Below are positions 1 to 8,097 of a DNA stretch of 24,999 nucleotides, piece by piece (within the stretch, counting starts at the first letter, position 1; each line of letters starts with the position of its first letter). The notes under the pieces were generated by a model that made no database searches, had not been told where the DNA came from, and saw only the letters and a program-made list of their open reading frames with translations. The DNA comes from a virus. Location: IMG/VR virus record IMGVR_UViG_3300028569_000162, positions 1 to 24,999 of that record; one strand, 5' to 3'. The translations under genes were made by a program, and so were the position numbers.

Positions 1-2
1 GT

Positions 3-2123
3 GCTCAACAACAAATTGATACTGCTAAAAACAGAACGGAATTACTATCTCAAGCTGGTGTAAGTACTGCAAACGTTGCTCCTTGGACAGATCCAAACTG
101 GAGAAGTCAACAGCAGGCCAAGGAAGACGCTGAACGTGCCCGAATGGACAAGCAGACGGCTGACTGGATGAAAATTCCAGAGGCCCAGCGTCCTGTTGTT
201 GGAGGAGGGGGGTCATCAACCCCTCCTTCTGGTTATGGCAACTACCTCGACACGCCCATGTACACCGCGCCTACGGCGACTGGCGGCATCATGGATTTAC
301 CCACCGCGCCGTCTCCGGTTGTTAGCCCTGCCTCAGTTGCTACCGCTCCTGCCCCTGCGCCAGAACCTGACTACTATGCGGATCAACAAAGAGAAGAAAG
401 ATATACGCCTCCTTCGGCACCTGCCGCTACAACACCTACAACAACAGGCACAACAGGCACAACACCTACCCCCGGTGGCACTGGCACAACACCACTCACT
501 CCGGTTACAGGTGCTGTGCCTGACGCACCAGCCATAGCAACTGCTCCGAGCTACACAGCAGCACAAACCTCTACCACTGGTTTGGGAGCACAGGCTGTTT
601 TAGCTGGTCCAACCACTACTGCCACTGCTGCTGCTCCTGCTGAAGCGGCAGGTGTCACTGCCCTTGCACCAATTGTTGCACCAACCGTCACTGCTGCACA
701 ATCTGCTCCCGGTGTCCAGCAAGCCTTGACAGGTTTAACTGCTGAGCAAGGTACGTTGTCACAACAGGCGCAGGTAACAGCAGCCCAACAAGATCCACGT
801 ACAACTGCTGTTTCTGGCCTCACTGCTGCACAGGGCGAAGCTGCTCAAGTTGTTGCTCCTGCTGATCGTGTGCTTCAGGCTGGTGAGATGGTGTCTGGTT
901 CAGCCGTTGACATGGCTAAGGTTGATACAGAGCTTGCAAAGACTCAGGCTGCTCAGGGTGTTGTCACTGAAGAGATGACAGTGCAGGGCCAGTTGAACAA
1001 ACTCACTAAAGACTTTGACGCTGGCAATCCACCACCTTGGGCTGCTGCGTCCATGAGGGCTGCTACAGCACAGCTTGCTGCCCGTGGTCTTGGTGCTAGT
1101 AGCCTAGCTGGTCAAGCCATCATTCAGGCCACTCTAGAGGCTGCTACACCCATTGCTGCTGCTGACGCTAAAGTGTTTGAAACAATGGGGTTGCAGAACT
1201 TGTCCAACCGTCAGCAAATTGCTGTGCTTGTTGGTCAACAACGTGCTCAGTTTCTTGGTCAAGAATTTGATCAAAACTTTCAAGCTCGTGTTATCAATGC
1301 TGCAAAGATTAGTGACATTGCTAACAAGAACTTTGATGCTGCCACCACTATTGCTTTGGAGAATGCTCGGCTTGCTAACACAATGAACCTTGCCAATCTT
1401 TCGTCAAAGAATGCATTGATTTTGGAAGAAGCTGCTGCTATGTCTCGCTTGGAGACACAGAACCTTAACAACCGTCAACAGGCTGCTGTTCAGAATGCTC
1501 AGAACTTCTTACAGATTGACATGAAGAACTTGGAGAATCGTCAACAGACAGCCATCTTCAAATCGCAAGCCATTGTTAATTCATTAGTGAGTGATGCTGG
1601 TTTTGAGAATGCTACACGAGCAACCAACGCCAGCAATAAACTAGAAGCTGATAAAATCTCTGCAACATTGGCACTCACTGCTCAACAGTTTTCAGCATCT
1701 GAGAAGAACAAACTTGCTGTTGCCAACATGGATGCTGCTAATGAGTTGGCTAAATTCAATGCTCAAGAGCGTAATGATCGTGATGATTTTAATGCTAAAA
1801 TGTCTACAGAGATTAATGCAGCCAATGCTAGGATATTAGCTGAAGTGTCTACAGCCAACACCGCTGCTGTCAATGCAGCTAACGCTGTTAATGCTAAGAA
1901 CGCTACAGACTTGACGGCGGCTCAGTATGCACAACAGAGTCAAACCTATCGTGACTTGCTTGAGATGTCGTGGAAGACTGGTGAGTATGCTAAAGATCGT
2001 ATTGAGAAATTGGCAATTGCTATGATTACCAGAGACAGTGAGAAAATGAAACTTGATTCTGCGGAAAGTAAGTCTTGGGGTGAGGCTTTATTTAAACTAG
2101 GCATTGCCATTTGGGGAACATAA
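3..2123 (+). CDS. Large Ala/Gln/Asn-rich probable virion protein, 5' end outside window
   Basis: The frame is open from the left edge, so at least 706 codons are visible and the true start lies upstream. The ATG at 144 is internal, because in-frame sequence before it continues without a stop and has the same composition. The visible part has three zones: a Pro/Thr/Ala-rich low-complexity stretch (about 215-700), an Ala/Gln/Thr-rich linker, and a long Ala/Asn/Gln helix-prone half (about 1000-2100). That half repeats the motif N-L-x-N-R-Q-Q three times (near 1198, 1462 and 1528). This composition is typical of internal or tail-associated proteins of podovirus-like phages, but I recognise no catalytic domain. 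The stop overlaps the next ATG by one base (TAATG). The virion role is inferred from composition and from its place in a block with a gp16-sized protein. Scaffold or tail fibre roles are not excluded. Confidence 0.7.
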   Translation, partial: AQQQIDTAKNRTELLSQAGVSTANVAPWTDPNWRSQQQAKEDAERARMDKQTADWMKIPEAQRPVVGGGGSSTPPSGYGNYLDTPMYTAPTATGGIMDLPTAPSPVVSPASVATAPAPAPEPDYYADQQREERYTPPSAPAATTPTTTGTTGTTPTPGGTGTTPLTPVTGAVPDAPAIATAPSYTAAQTSTTGLGAQAVLAGPTTTATAAAPAEAAGVTALAPIVAPTVTAAQSAPGVQQALTGLTAEQGTLSQQAQVTAAQQDPRTTAVSGLTAAQGEAAQVVAPADRVLQAGEMVSGSAVDMAKVDTELAKTQAAQGVVTEEMTVQGQLNKLTKDFDAGNPPPWAAASMRAATAQLAARGLGASSLAGQAIIQATLEAATPIAAADAKVFETMGLQNLSNRQQIAVLVGQQRAQFLGQEFDQNFQARVINAAKISDIANKNFDAATTIALENARLANTMNLANLSSKNALILEEAAAMSRLETQNLNNRQQAAVQNAQNFLQIDMKNLENRQQTAIFKSQAIVNSLVSDAGFENATRATNASNKLEADKISATLALTAQQFSASEKNKLAVANMDAANELAKFNAQERNDRDDFNAKMSTEINAANARILAEVSTANTAAVNAANAVNAKNATDLTAAQYAQQSQTYRDLLEMSWKTGEYAKDRIEKLAIAMITRDSEKMKLDSAESKSWGEALFKLGIAIWGT
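428..510 (+). repeat. Low-complexity ACA/ACC-rich tract coding Thr/Pro/Gly
   Basis: Within the first gene the DNA repeats short ACAACAGGC and ACAACACC units and encodes a run of Thr, Pro and Gly residues. It looks like a flexible linker that can expand or contract by slippage. Confidence 0.6.
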
Positions 2124-2311
2124 TGAAACACATCAAAGACTATTACAACAAAGTTGACAATGCTATTGCATTAAAGAATAAGACTGCTCCTAAAAACAAA
2201 GGGTTGTTGTCGTCTTCAAAACCTAAAGAGCAACCACAAAACGAAATGAGTGTCATCGTAAGTTTTGTCGAGAACATTCGACAATCACGAGAGGAAATGA
2301 AGAATGGCTAA
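2123..2311 (+). CDS. Small basic hypothetical protein (62 aa)
   Basis: The ATG overlaps the stop of the preceding gene in TAATG, which favours this start over an in-frame TTG at 2111 inside that gene. The product is Lys/Asn-rich: a basic first half (KHIKDYYNK, then several KNK motifs), a Ser/Lys/Pro linker, and a C-terminal segment that should form a helix (MSVIVSFVENIRQSREEM). I see no transmembrane segment and recognise no domain. It lies inside the probable virion-protein block and is translationally coupled on both sides, with the next gene beginning 8 bases before its end. A minor virion or assembly role is possible, but that rests on position only. Confidence 0.7.
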   Translation: MKHIKDYYNKVDNAIALKNKTAPKNKGLLSSSKPKEQPQNEMSVIVSFVENIRQSREEMKNG

Positions 2312-2801
2312 GCAAAGTCCTTTTGATGTTATTCAACCTGTACCACCCGGTATCTCGTGGACAGCAGAACCACGTAGCCGTCCTTGGGCTACACCACCTA
2401 AGTTTGTTAATGTAGCTGAGATAGCACAGACCTATGTGGATAAGATGTCGTCACCTACTTCAATCAACAATATGTTGGAGCTTATTGAATCCGAAGTACC
2501 ACTGGCTGCAATTGCAAATGCATTGATGATTAATGGTGTTGCTCAGAATGCTCATACTATTGATGCTGGTATTTTAGTTATGCCTGTCATCATTGAAATG
2601 TTAGTTACGCTTGCCGAGCTACATGATGTTGAATATACACTGTTCCCTGAAGCTGAAGATGCTGGTGATATTCCTGCTCGTATTATAAATAAAGCGCTGA
2701 AGAAACTTAAATCACCTATTGCGGCTGAAGAAGAATCTGCACCTGTTGTTAAACTTTCTGGTTTGATGGCTCGTAAATCTAACGATATGGAGAACATGTA
2801 A
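2304..2801 (+). CDS. Hypothetical virion-block protein (165 aa)
   Basis: The ATG overlaps the previous stop (ATGGCTAA) and its own stop overlaps the next start (TAATG). The N-terminus is Pro/Trp-rich (about residues 1-30: several PP, SW and PW pairs). It is followed by a helical body with a hydrophobic stretch (about residues 75-105, LAAIANALMINGV then GILVMPVIIEMLVTLAEL), then an acidic loop and a Lys-rich helix. The hydrophobic segment is interrupted by polar residues and is more likely a buried helix than a clear membrane span. The last part (LSGLMARKSNDMENM) resembles the short basic tails of other phage structural proteins. I do not recognise the family. A small virion or assembly component is the likeliest role, judged by neighbours. 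Confidence 0.7.
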   Translation: MAKQSPFDVIQPVPPGISWTAEPRSRPWATPPKFVNVAEIAQTYVDKMSSPTSINNMLELIESEVPLAAIANALMINGVAQNAHTIDAGILVMPVIIEMLVTLAELHDVEYTLFPEAEDAGDIPARIINKALKKLKSPIAAEEESAPVVKLSGLMARKSNDMENM

Positions 2802-4216
2802 TGGGACTTAGACTTAGTTCGTTTCTTCTAGGGGCAACTACTGCTGCTGCCGATACTCTTGAAGAAGATAGAGTGTCAGCAGCCAAGAGTGCTTCATTGG
2901 GTGTCAAAGCTTTAAAAGAAAACTATGACAAGGTGATGCTTGAGAATCGTACACTTGAGAACAAGGTTACGAAGAACATGGAAGCTTTGAAAACCTTCGA
3001 TAGTACAGCCACTGACGCTCAGTTGTTTGCTGCTGCTACCAATGATACTTATATGAACATGGCTGTTGAAGCTGCTAAAGCCAACCCTGCCAGTTTCAAA
3101 GTTGGTGATGTTGTACATATCAAAGAAAATAATGCTTCTAAGTTGACTGCTACTGAGATGCTCAAAGCCTACACTACAATTCCTTCTGTTTCTAAAGCAG
3201 CACGGCAGGCTGAAGAAAGCTCTGGTAATTTTGTATCTGATATTCGTAAACGTGTTGCATCTAGTGCAGCCAGTAAAGCCGAAGAACAAACTGCAAGGGC
3301 TATGGGTGTTTCTATTGAGCAGCTTCGTGGTGCTAGTGAGTTTAAACGTCCTGCGTTTGATACTGGTGCTGAGTTTGATATGGCTAAGTTTCAGAAGCAA
3401 CCATCGAACAGCAAAGAAATACTTGATGCTCTTGATGTTAAGGAAATTCAAACAGCAAAGCAGTTTGGTAAGGACAGTCCTGAAGCTCGTGCTATTAAAG
3501 AGCAGAAAGATTTTGTTAAATCCTTTGAGCAAAAAGCTGATTCATCTGCAGAAGCCCGTGCTAATCGACTGATGGTTGAGGCACTAGACTCTAAAGACCC
3601 TGCTCGTATTAAAGAGATCAATAAAGACTTAGCTGCTACTCGTGCTTCCATTGTCAATCATAAAAAGCTTACAAGCATTGCCGACCCTAAAGAAAAAGAA
3701 GCAACCTACACAGCAATGAAGGGTGATGTTAGCGACTATGTAAATACACGGATGCGTGATGCTAAAGGCACGAAGTGGAGAAACATGGTTGACTTTAAAA
3801 CATATACCGATGATGCAACAGGTAAAACTATTGTTAGTAAAGTTACTAAAGTTGACATGAGCGTTGAACAACAACAAGAGATGTTTGCTTTTGAACGTAA
3901 GCTGACAGCACAGGCTTTGAAGGATAATGGTTATACGCTACCGGACGGTACACCACGTACACCTGTTGCTGAACGGTTGATGCGAAACTTCAACATTAGT
4001 GCTGCTGATTTAGCCGCCCCCTCAACGACACCAACTCAACCAGCGCCTGTAGCTGCACCAACAACAACTCCTGCACGTCCTGCTACTTCAGCGAAACCTG
4101 AACTTACTCGTGAAGATCAAGACGCTTTAGTGTGGGCCAACACACCAGCTAATGCTGGCCCCAAAGCTGATGCGATTAAGAAGAAAATTCAGAATAAAAT
4201 AAACGGTGTAAACTAA
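2801..4216 (+). CDS. Probable internal virion protein (471 aa, coiled-coil rich)
   Basis: The start is the ATG in TAATG at 2801. The protein opens with a short hydrophobic segment (about residues 5-18, Leu/Ala-rich), then a long helical region with heptad-like Leu/Lys/Glu patterns (about 30-65 and 150-300). It contains a small globular stretch with GDVVHI (near residue 105), and ends with a Pro/Thr/Ala linker (about 405-430) and a Lys-rich tail. There are almost no cysteines, as is common in ejection proteins. Its place directly before the 1192-aa protein matches the T7 order of gene 15 before gene 16, although it is shorter than T7 gp15. I see no enzymatic motif. The internal-protein assignment is an inference from order and composition. 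Confidence 0.65.
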   Translation: MGLRLSSFLLGATTAAADTLEEDRVSAAKSASLGVKALKENYDKVMLENRTLENKVTKNMEALKTFDSTATDAQLFAAATNDTYMNMAVEAAKANPASFKVGDVVHIKENNASKLTATEMLKAYTTIPSVSKAARQAEESSGNFVSDIRKRVASSAASKAEEQTARAMGVSIEQLRGASEFKRPAFDTGAEFDMAKFQKQPSNSKEILDALDVKEIQTAKQFGKDSPEARAIKEQKDFVKSFEQKADSSAEARANRLMVEALDSKDPARIKEINKDLAATRASIVNHKKLTSIADPKEKEATYTAMKGDVSDYVNTRMRDAKGTKWRNMVDFKTYTDDATGKTIVSKVTKVDMSVEQQQEMFAFERKLTAQALKDNGYTLPDGTPRTPVAERLMRNFNISAADLAAPSTTPTQPAPVAAPTTTPARPATSAKPELTREDQDALVWANTPANAGPKADAIKKKIQNKINGVN

Positions 4217-4217
4217 T

Positions 4218-7200
4218 ATGGCATTTGATCCAGACAAGTATTTGGCTGAAAAAGCTACACCTCAAACTGGTGGTTTCAACCCCGATGCTTACTTAGCTAA
4301 GGATGATGTACCAACACAGCCCTTAAAGCCCACACCACAGCAAATTGAACGCATGGCTGCACAGCCTGTATCAAGCGTCACAGCCCCCATCACTGGTGAG
4401 GGTGGTGCTGCTTTTGGTATGGTGCCTAAGCCGGGTGGTAAAGCCCCTGTTGTGCAGGCTAAGAAGCCTATTGAGGTTGCATCAGAACGAGACTTCACAG
4501 GCTTAGATGCTGCGTTGGAGAGGCTGACACCTAAACCACAAGTAAGCGTAACTGCACCAGTAGAGGGTGAGGGTGGTGCTGCTTTTGGTATGGTGCCTAA
4601 GCAGAAGTTTGGTGGTCGCAATGAAGGACTTACACCGAAGATTGCTGCACAGTCACCAGAGATTGTTTCGTTTGCTACAGAGTATCTGAAGACTCGTCGT
4701 CCAAACGTAGCAATTCCTAAAGAGCCTACACAGATTGTTGAAGCATTTCGTGATTCATTTGTTAAGAGCACGGGCGATGAAATAGGTGAACTCACTTGGT
4801 TGTCTAATGCTGGACCAAGACAGAAAGAGATTGCTCTGAAGGCTCGTGATGTTGCTGACAAGCTGTCGACAAACTATGCTGCTGAAATCATCAATGTACT
4901 CACAGACTCTGCTACGTTTATTGGTGCTGGTGCAGGTTTTCTGTACAAGCAAGCTGCTCTGCGTACAACACAATCGTTGGTGCGTACACAGCTTAAAACT
5001 GCTGGTGTCACTGCAGCCACTGAAGGTGCTGTTGCTGGTGCTACAAACATTGTCAAACAGAAACAAGACATTGAACTGGCTGTGAAGGATGAAGTTAGCT
5101 ACATAGAGACAGCGGTTGTTGCTGGCCTTAGTATGGTGATTGAAGGTGCTGTTGCTGCAAAGACTGTAGCGTCCGGTGGTAGGCGTGTTGCTGATCGCAT
5201 CACAGACCTGAGAGCTACAGCAAAGCCACAAGAGTCTGATGCAGCCACTGAAGCTTTCAAAGCTAAGTTTGCTGAGAAAGAAAAGCAAGTATTGGCTCCA
5301 TTGTTTGAGTCATCTACTGAGCGTCAAGCTGCACGTGAAGCTACGTTCGATGCAGTGTCACCACCCACAGATGCGATGCAGTCTGTGCTGAAGAAGCCCA
5401 TTGTCGATGACATCTTTAAGGTGGCTAGGCAACTCTTTACAGACAACCCTGACCTACGTCCCAACCTCGAAGAAGTTAGGACAGTGCAGGGTATTGTTGA
5501 TGCGTTGAACGTGGCAGACGAAGATGTCATTCAGCAAGCTGCATCACGTGCTGGTGTTAAGCCTGCCGACTTCCTTGAGATGTTTAAGGTGCAGGCTTCA
5601 GAGGCTGGTGCATTCTTGCAGCAAGCTAAGTCCACTGCTGATATGCTTCGTAAGATGACCAATGGTGATCCAGCTTTGGAAGACGCATTCAAGCGTATGC
5701 TGAACGCTGGCGCTGGTACAGAGTATTTATCAGGTAAGTCTTTAGGTGCTTTGAAGACCGTCACAGGCGCTTCAGTTGCTGCTTCCACTGCTGGCCTTAG
5801 CACGGCTGTTATGAACGCTATTGGCCTGACTGGTACGTTGGGTATCCAAGTTGCTGGCGATGTCATAGAAGCCACCATTAAGTCTGCTGGACGCATAGTT
5901 AATGACCTTCGTGGTGGTGGTGCCCCTATCAATACTGCACGTGTACAGGAAGAGATTGGTACCATCTTTGCTGACGGTGGTTTTGTATTGTCTAGGTTGA
6001 TGGATGCTGGCTACACTAAAGAGTTAATTGACATGGCATTAAAAAACAATCCACGCCTTAACAACCTCATCACAAACGTTGGTGCTGAAGTTGAGACACA
6101 AGGTGGTGGCGCAGTTAATGATGTACTGAGAACCATTAACATCTTCAACCGCGCAGTTGACGGTGTTGTTCGTGGTCCAATCTTTATTCAGAGTGTGAAG
6201 AACCGCATGAAAGATGTTGGTCTTGACTTTGAAGACTTCATGGCTAATGACAAGCCTGTACCAACATCACTGCTCAAAGCTGCTGCTGAAGATACGATGA
6301 AGATGACGTTCTCTTATTCGTTTAAAAATACTGATGAGAAAAGTATTGAAGGTTTGTTTGAAGACAGAGCATTTAGAGTATTACAGGCAATCAACACCAA
6401 TGCTGGCGCTGGTGTTATTAAAGACTTCGTTGCTCCCTTTATTCGCTTTCAACTTAATGCTATACGCTACACCTATCGTATGACCCCGATTAGCGGCATT
6501 GGTGGCTATCAAGAATTGAAACAAGCAGCAAAGCTTCGTGATGAAGGCAAGATACTTGAAGCTGCTGGTATGTCCTATGACGGTAAGCGTAAAGTGTTGG
6601 ACAGTGCTGTTGGTACAGCAGCCATTGTTGGAGCTATAGCATTCCGTGAAGACAATGCAGACGTTGCATTCTATCAATACAAAGACAAAGATGGTAATGT
6701 CAAAGACGGTAGCACATTGTTCCCTTATGTGAACATCATGGCATTGGCCGAAGCATCACTGATAATGAAGGACATCGGTAAAGAACTCTGGTACACCACA
6801 ACAATGACACCAGAACAACGGGCCACAGAAGCTACAAAGATTAAAGAACAAGCAGATGCATTGAGCGCTAACGATCCTCAAAAGCAAAGCCTCACTAACC
6901 AATATGAGTTGTTGCAGCTAGGACGTGTTCGTAACTTTGAAGGTGGCAAGTTTGCTCAAATCATTGCGGGTATGGGTCGCTCTGCTGGTGTGCAAAAGTC
7001 TGTGTTTAATACTTTTGCAGAAACAGTAGAGGATGGTATTAGCGAGAGCATGGAGAAGAAGGGTGGTCAGGTTGTCGGTGACTTCATCAGCCGTTTTGAT
7101 AACGTACTGAATCCAATATATGACGCTGTCAACTTATTACGTGACGATATGCGTGTGGTGGATGCCAAGGCTTCTACAACAATGGCTGGTCAAGTGTCAC

Positions 7201-7796
7201 CGGGTGTTGAAGCTGCTGTAGCTACAGTGGCTGCACCTATACCGGGTGCTCGTGACATGTTGCAGAGCCGTCCTAGCCTGTTCCAAGCGACAGAACAGAA
7301 GACCCCTGTTGTGGCCCGTCAGTTCACTGGAACACGGCCTACGCCCCCTACAACGGCTATTGAAAAGGAGTTGGTGCGCTTGAACATCCAGCCCTATTCT
7401 GTTGTTAAGACATTGGGTAACAGAGACTTGGACAACATGCGTATTCAATTGGCTGCACCAGAGTTTAGAGGTGCGGTGGCTGAGTTGATAGCTAGTCCAG
7501 ACTATAAAGCTAAGTCGGCTAACGAACAACAATCTGCTATCAAGAGCACGATGAACACTGTACTGTCTTCATACAAACAAGATGCTCAAGATTTGTTCTT
7601 AGAGAAGTATGGACAGTCTGCTATTAATGCGTTGTATGAGAAAGCTCCTGATAAGGCCGCACAAGAAGATGCATTTGTTCGAGCATTCAAACGTAAGCCG
7701 ACAACTAATGCTGATAAGTTTGCCATCATTGAAGGTGGATTTAAAGATGTTGGTGAAGTTGGTAAAGCAAAGGGTGGACTAGCAAGTCGTCGGTAA
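4218..7796 (+). CDS. Large probable internal/ejection virion protein (1192 aa, T7 gp16-like position)
   Basis: The ATG lies one base after the previous stop. The N-terminus carries two copies of an F-[DN]-P-D-x-Y-L-A motif (residues 3-10 and 20-27), a motif I associate with large phage virion proteins. Next come two copies of a Gly-rich segment, AAFGMVPK, encoded by a 36-bp perfect DNA repeat. The middle is helical, with Ala/Gly-rich hydrophobic stretches (about residues 230-250, 515-555 and 790-805) that could insert into membranes. The end is a basic KAKGGLASRR tail. The size is close to T7 gp16 (about 1318 aa), and the gene is last in its block just before a terminator. I do not see the lytic transglycosylase motif of T7 gp16. 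A DNA-ejection role is inferred. Confidence 0.7.
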   Translation: MAFDPDKYLAEKATPQTGGFNPDAYLAKDDVPTQPLKPTPQQIERMAAQPVSSVTAPITGEGGAAFGMVPKPGGKAPVVQAKKPIEVASERDFTGLDAALERLTPKPQVSVTAPVEGEGGAAFGMVPKQKFGGRNEGLTPKIAAQSPEIVSFATEYLKTRRPNVAIPKEPTQIVEAFRDSFVKSTGDEIGELTWLSNAGPRQKEIALKARDVADKLSTNYAAEIINVLTDSATFIGAGAGFLYKQAALRTTQSLVRTQLKTAGVTAATEGAVAGATNIVKQKQDIELAVKDEVSYIETAVVAGLSMVIEGAVAAKTVASGGRRVADRITDLRATAKPQESDAATEAFKAKFAEKEKQVLAPLFESSTERQAAREATFDAVSPPTDAMQSVLKKPIVDDIFKVARQLFTDNPDLRPNLEEVRTVQGIVDALNVADEDVIQQAASRAGVKPADFLEMFKVQASEAGAFLQQAKSTADMLRKMTNGDPALEDAFKRMLNAGAGTEYLSGKSLGALKTVTGASVAASTAGLSTAVMNAIGLTGTLGIQVAGDVIEATIKSAGRIVNDLRGGGAPINTARVQEEIGTIFADGGFVLSRLMDAGYTKELIDMALKNNPRLNNLITNVGAEVETQGGGAVNDVLRTINIFNRAVDGVVRGPIFIQSVKNRMKDVGLDFEDFMANDKPVPTSLLKAAAEDTMKMTFSYSFKNTDEKSIEGLFEDRAFRVLQAINTNAGAGVIKDFVAPFIRFQLNAIRYTYRMTPISGIGGYQELKQAAKLRDEGKILEAAGMSYDGKRKVLDSAVGTAAIVGAIAFREDNADVAFYQYKDKDGNVKDGSTLFPYVNIMALAEASLIMKDIGKELWYTTTMTPEQRATEATKIKEQADALSANDPQKQSLTNQYELLQLGRVRNFEGGKFAQIIAGMGRSAGVQKSVFNTFAETVEDGISESMEKKGGQVVGDFISRFDNVLNPIYDAVNLLRDDMRVVDAKASTTMAGQVSPGVEAAVATVAAPIPGARDMLQSRPSLFQATEQKTPVVARQFTGTRPTPPTTAIEKELVRLNIQPYSVVKTLGNRDLDNMRIQLAAPEFRGAVAELIASPDYKAKSANEQQSAIKSTMNTVLSSYKQDAQDLFLEKYGQSAINALYEKAPDKAAQEDAFVRAFKRKPTTNADKFAIIEGGFKDVGEVGKAKGGLASRR
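4395..4601 (+). repeat. 36-bp perfect direct repeat inside the gp16-like gene
   Basis: Positions 4395-4430 and 4566-4601 are identical over 36 bases, 171 bases (57 codons) apart and in the same frame. Both encode GEGGAAFGMVPK, preceded by the similar VTAP. The spacing suggests duplication of an N-terminal module of about 57 residues. Recombination between the copies would delete 57 codons without a frameshift. Confidence 0.85.
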
Positions 7797-7820
7797 TCGG
7801 TAATAAGCACCGACAATAAG

Positions 7821-7848
7821 AAAGGGGAGCCTATGTAGCTCCCCTTTT
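7821..7848. terminator. Bidirectional terminator between converging blocks
   Basis: A perfect 10-bp stem (7821-7830 with 7838-7847, AAAGGGGAGC) closes on a 7-base loop and reads into TTTT on the + strand and into TTTCTT on the - strand. It sits 24 bases after the last + strand gene and 4 bases beyond the 3' end of tRNA-His on the other strand. It can therefore end both convergent transcription units. Confidence 0.85.
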
Positions 7849-7852
7849 CATT

Positions 7853-7929
7853 TGGGCAGAAGGACGAGAATCGAACTCTGTCTACTTGTTTCACAGACAA
7901 GTGTGCTAAACCATTACACTATCCACTGC
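7853..7929 (-). tRNA. tRNA-His (GUG)
   Basis: On the - strand the cloverleaf has an encoded CCA, a C discriminator and an extra 5' G at position -1, the hallmark of tRNA-His. The anticodon loop CTGTGAA (anticodon GTG) is closed by the perfect stem CTTGT/ACAAG. The D-arm stem is GTGT/GCAC with GG in the loop. The T-loop is TTCGATT. The acceptor stem has non-pairs (U4-U69, A7-C66), and the T stem pairs best as GAC/GTC plus GAG/CTC with a bulged A. It is the last gene of the - strand tRNA cluster before the terminator. Identity is clear from anticodon and G-1, while functionality is less certain because of the imperfect stems. Confidence 0.85.
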
Positions 7930-7937
7930 ATATTGTT

Positions 7938-8013
7938 TGGCGAACCGAGTAGGAGTCGAACCCACAACCTACGGATTTGGAATCCGTTGCTCTGCCAGTT
8001 GAGCTACCGGAAC
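7938..8013 (-). tRNA. tRNA-Trp (CCA)
   Basis: The - strand folds into a 76-nt tRNA with encoded CCA and G discriminator. The D stem GCTC/GAGC is perfect, the anticodon stem ACGGA/TCCGT is perfect around TTCCAAA (anticodon CCA, tryptophan), and the T arm is GTGGG-TTCGACT-CCTAC with one G-U pair. The acceptor stem GTTCCGG against TCGGTTC leaves two adjacent U-U mismatches at 2-71 and 3-70. One base separates its 5' end from the CCA of the upstream tRNA-like element, and 8 bases separate it from tRNA-His, so all three are probably cut from one transcript. Confidence 0.9.
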
Positions 8014-8014
8014 G

Positions 8015-8085
8015 TGGAAGCGGGGGAAGTACTCGAAACTTCTGCGTAGAGCTTATGAGACTTACGGATGCCCTGAATCCCCGCT
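8015..8085 (-). tRNA. tRNA-Met-like element (CAU) with reduced D-arm
   Basis: The - strand gives a 71-nt element with a perfect 7-bp acceptor stem (AGCGGGG/CCCCGCT), a T discriminator and an encoded CCA. It has a perfect T arm (GAAGT-TTCGAGT-ACTTC). The middle loop reads CTCATAA, so the anticodon would be CAU (Met, or Ile if modified). The anticodon stem can be drawn as CGTAAGT against GCT-C-TACG with a bulged C. That leaves only about 12 bases for the D region and no convincing D stem. Acceptor, T arm and CCA are too good to be chance, so it is a tRNA or a tRNA-like RNA. The missing D arm makes the exact class uncertain. It begins 12 bases after the phosphatase-like gene ends. Confidence 0.6.
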
Positions 8086-8097
8086 GACAATGTTATA

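Noticed and set aside
144-2123. ATG at 144 as the start of the first gene
   Set aside because: The frame is open from base 3 with matching composition, so the gene is cut by the window edge and this ATG is internal.
7852-8049. 65-codon frame on the + strand
   Set aside because: It lies antisense across the tRNA genes and has no ribosome binding site or protein-like pattern.
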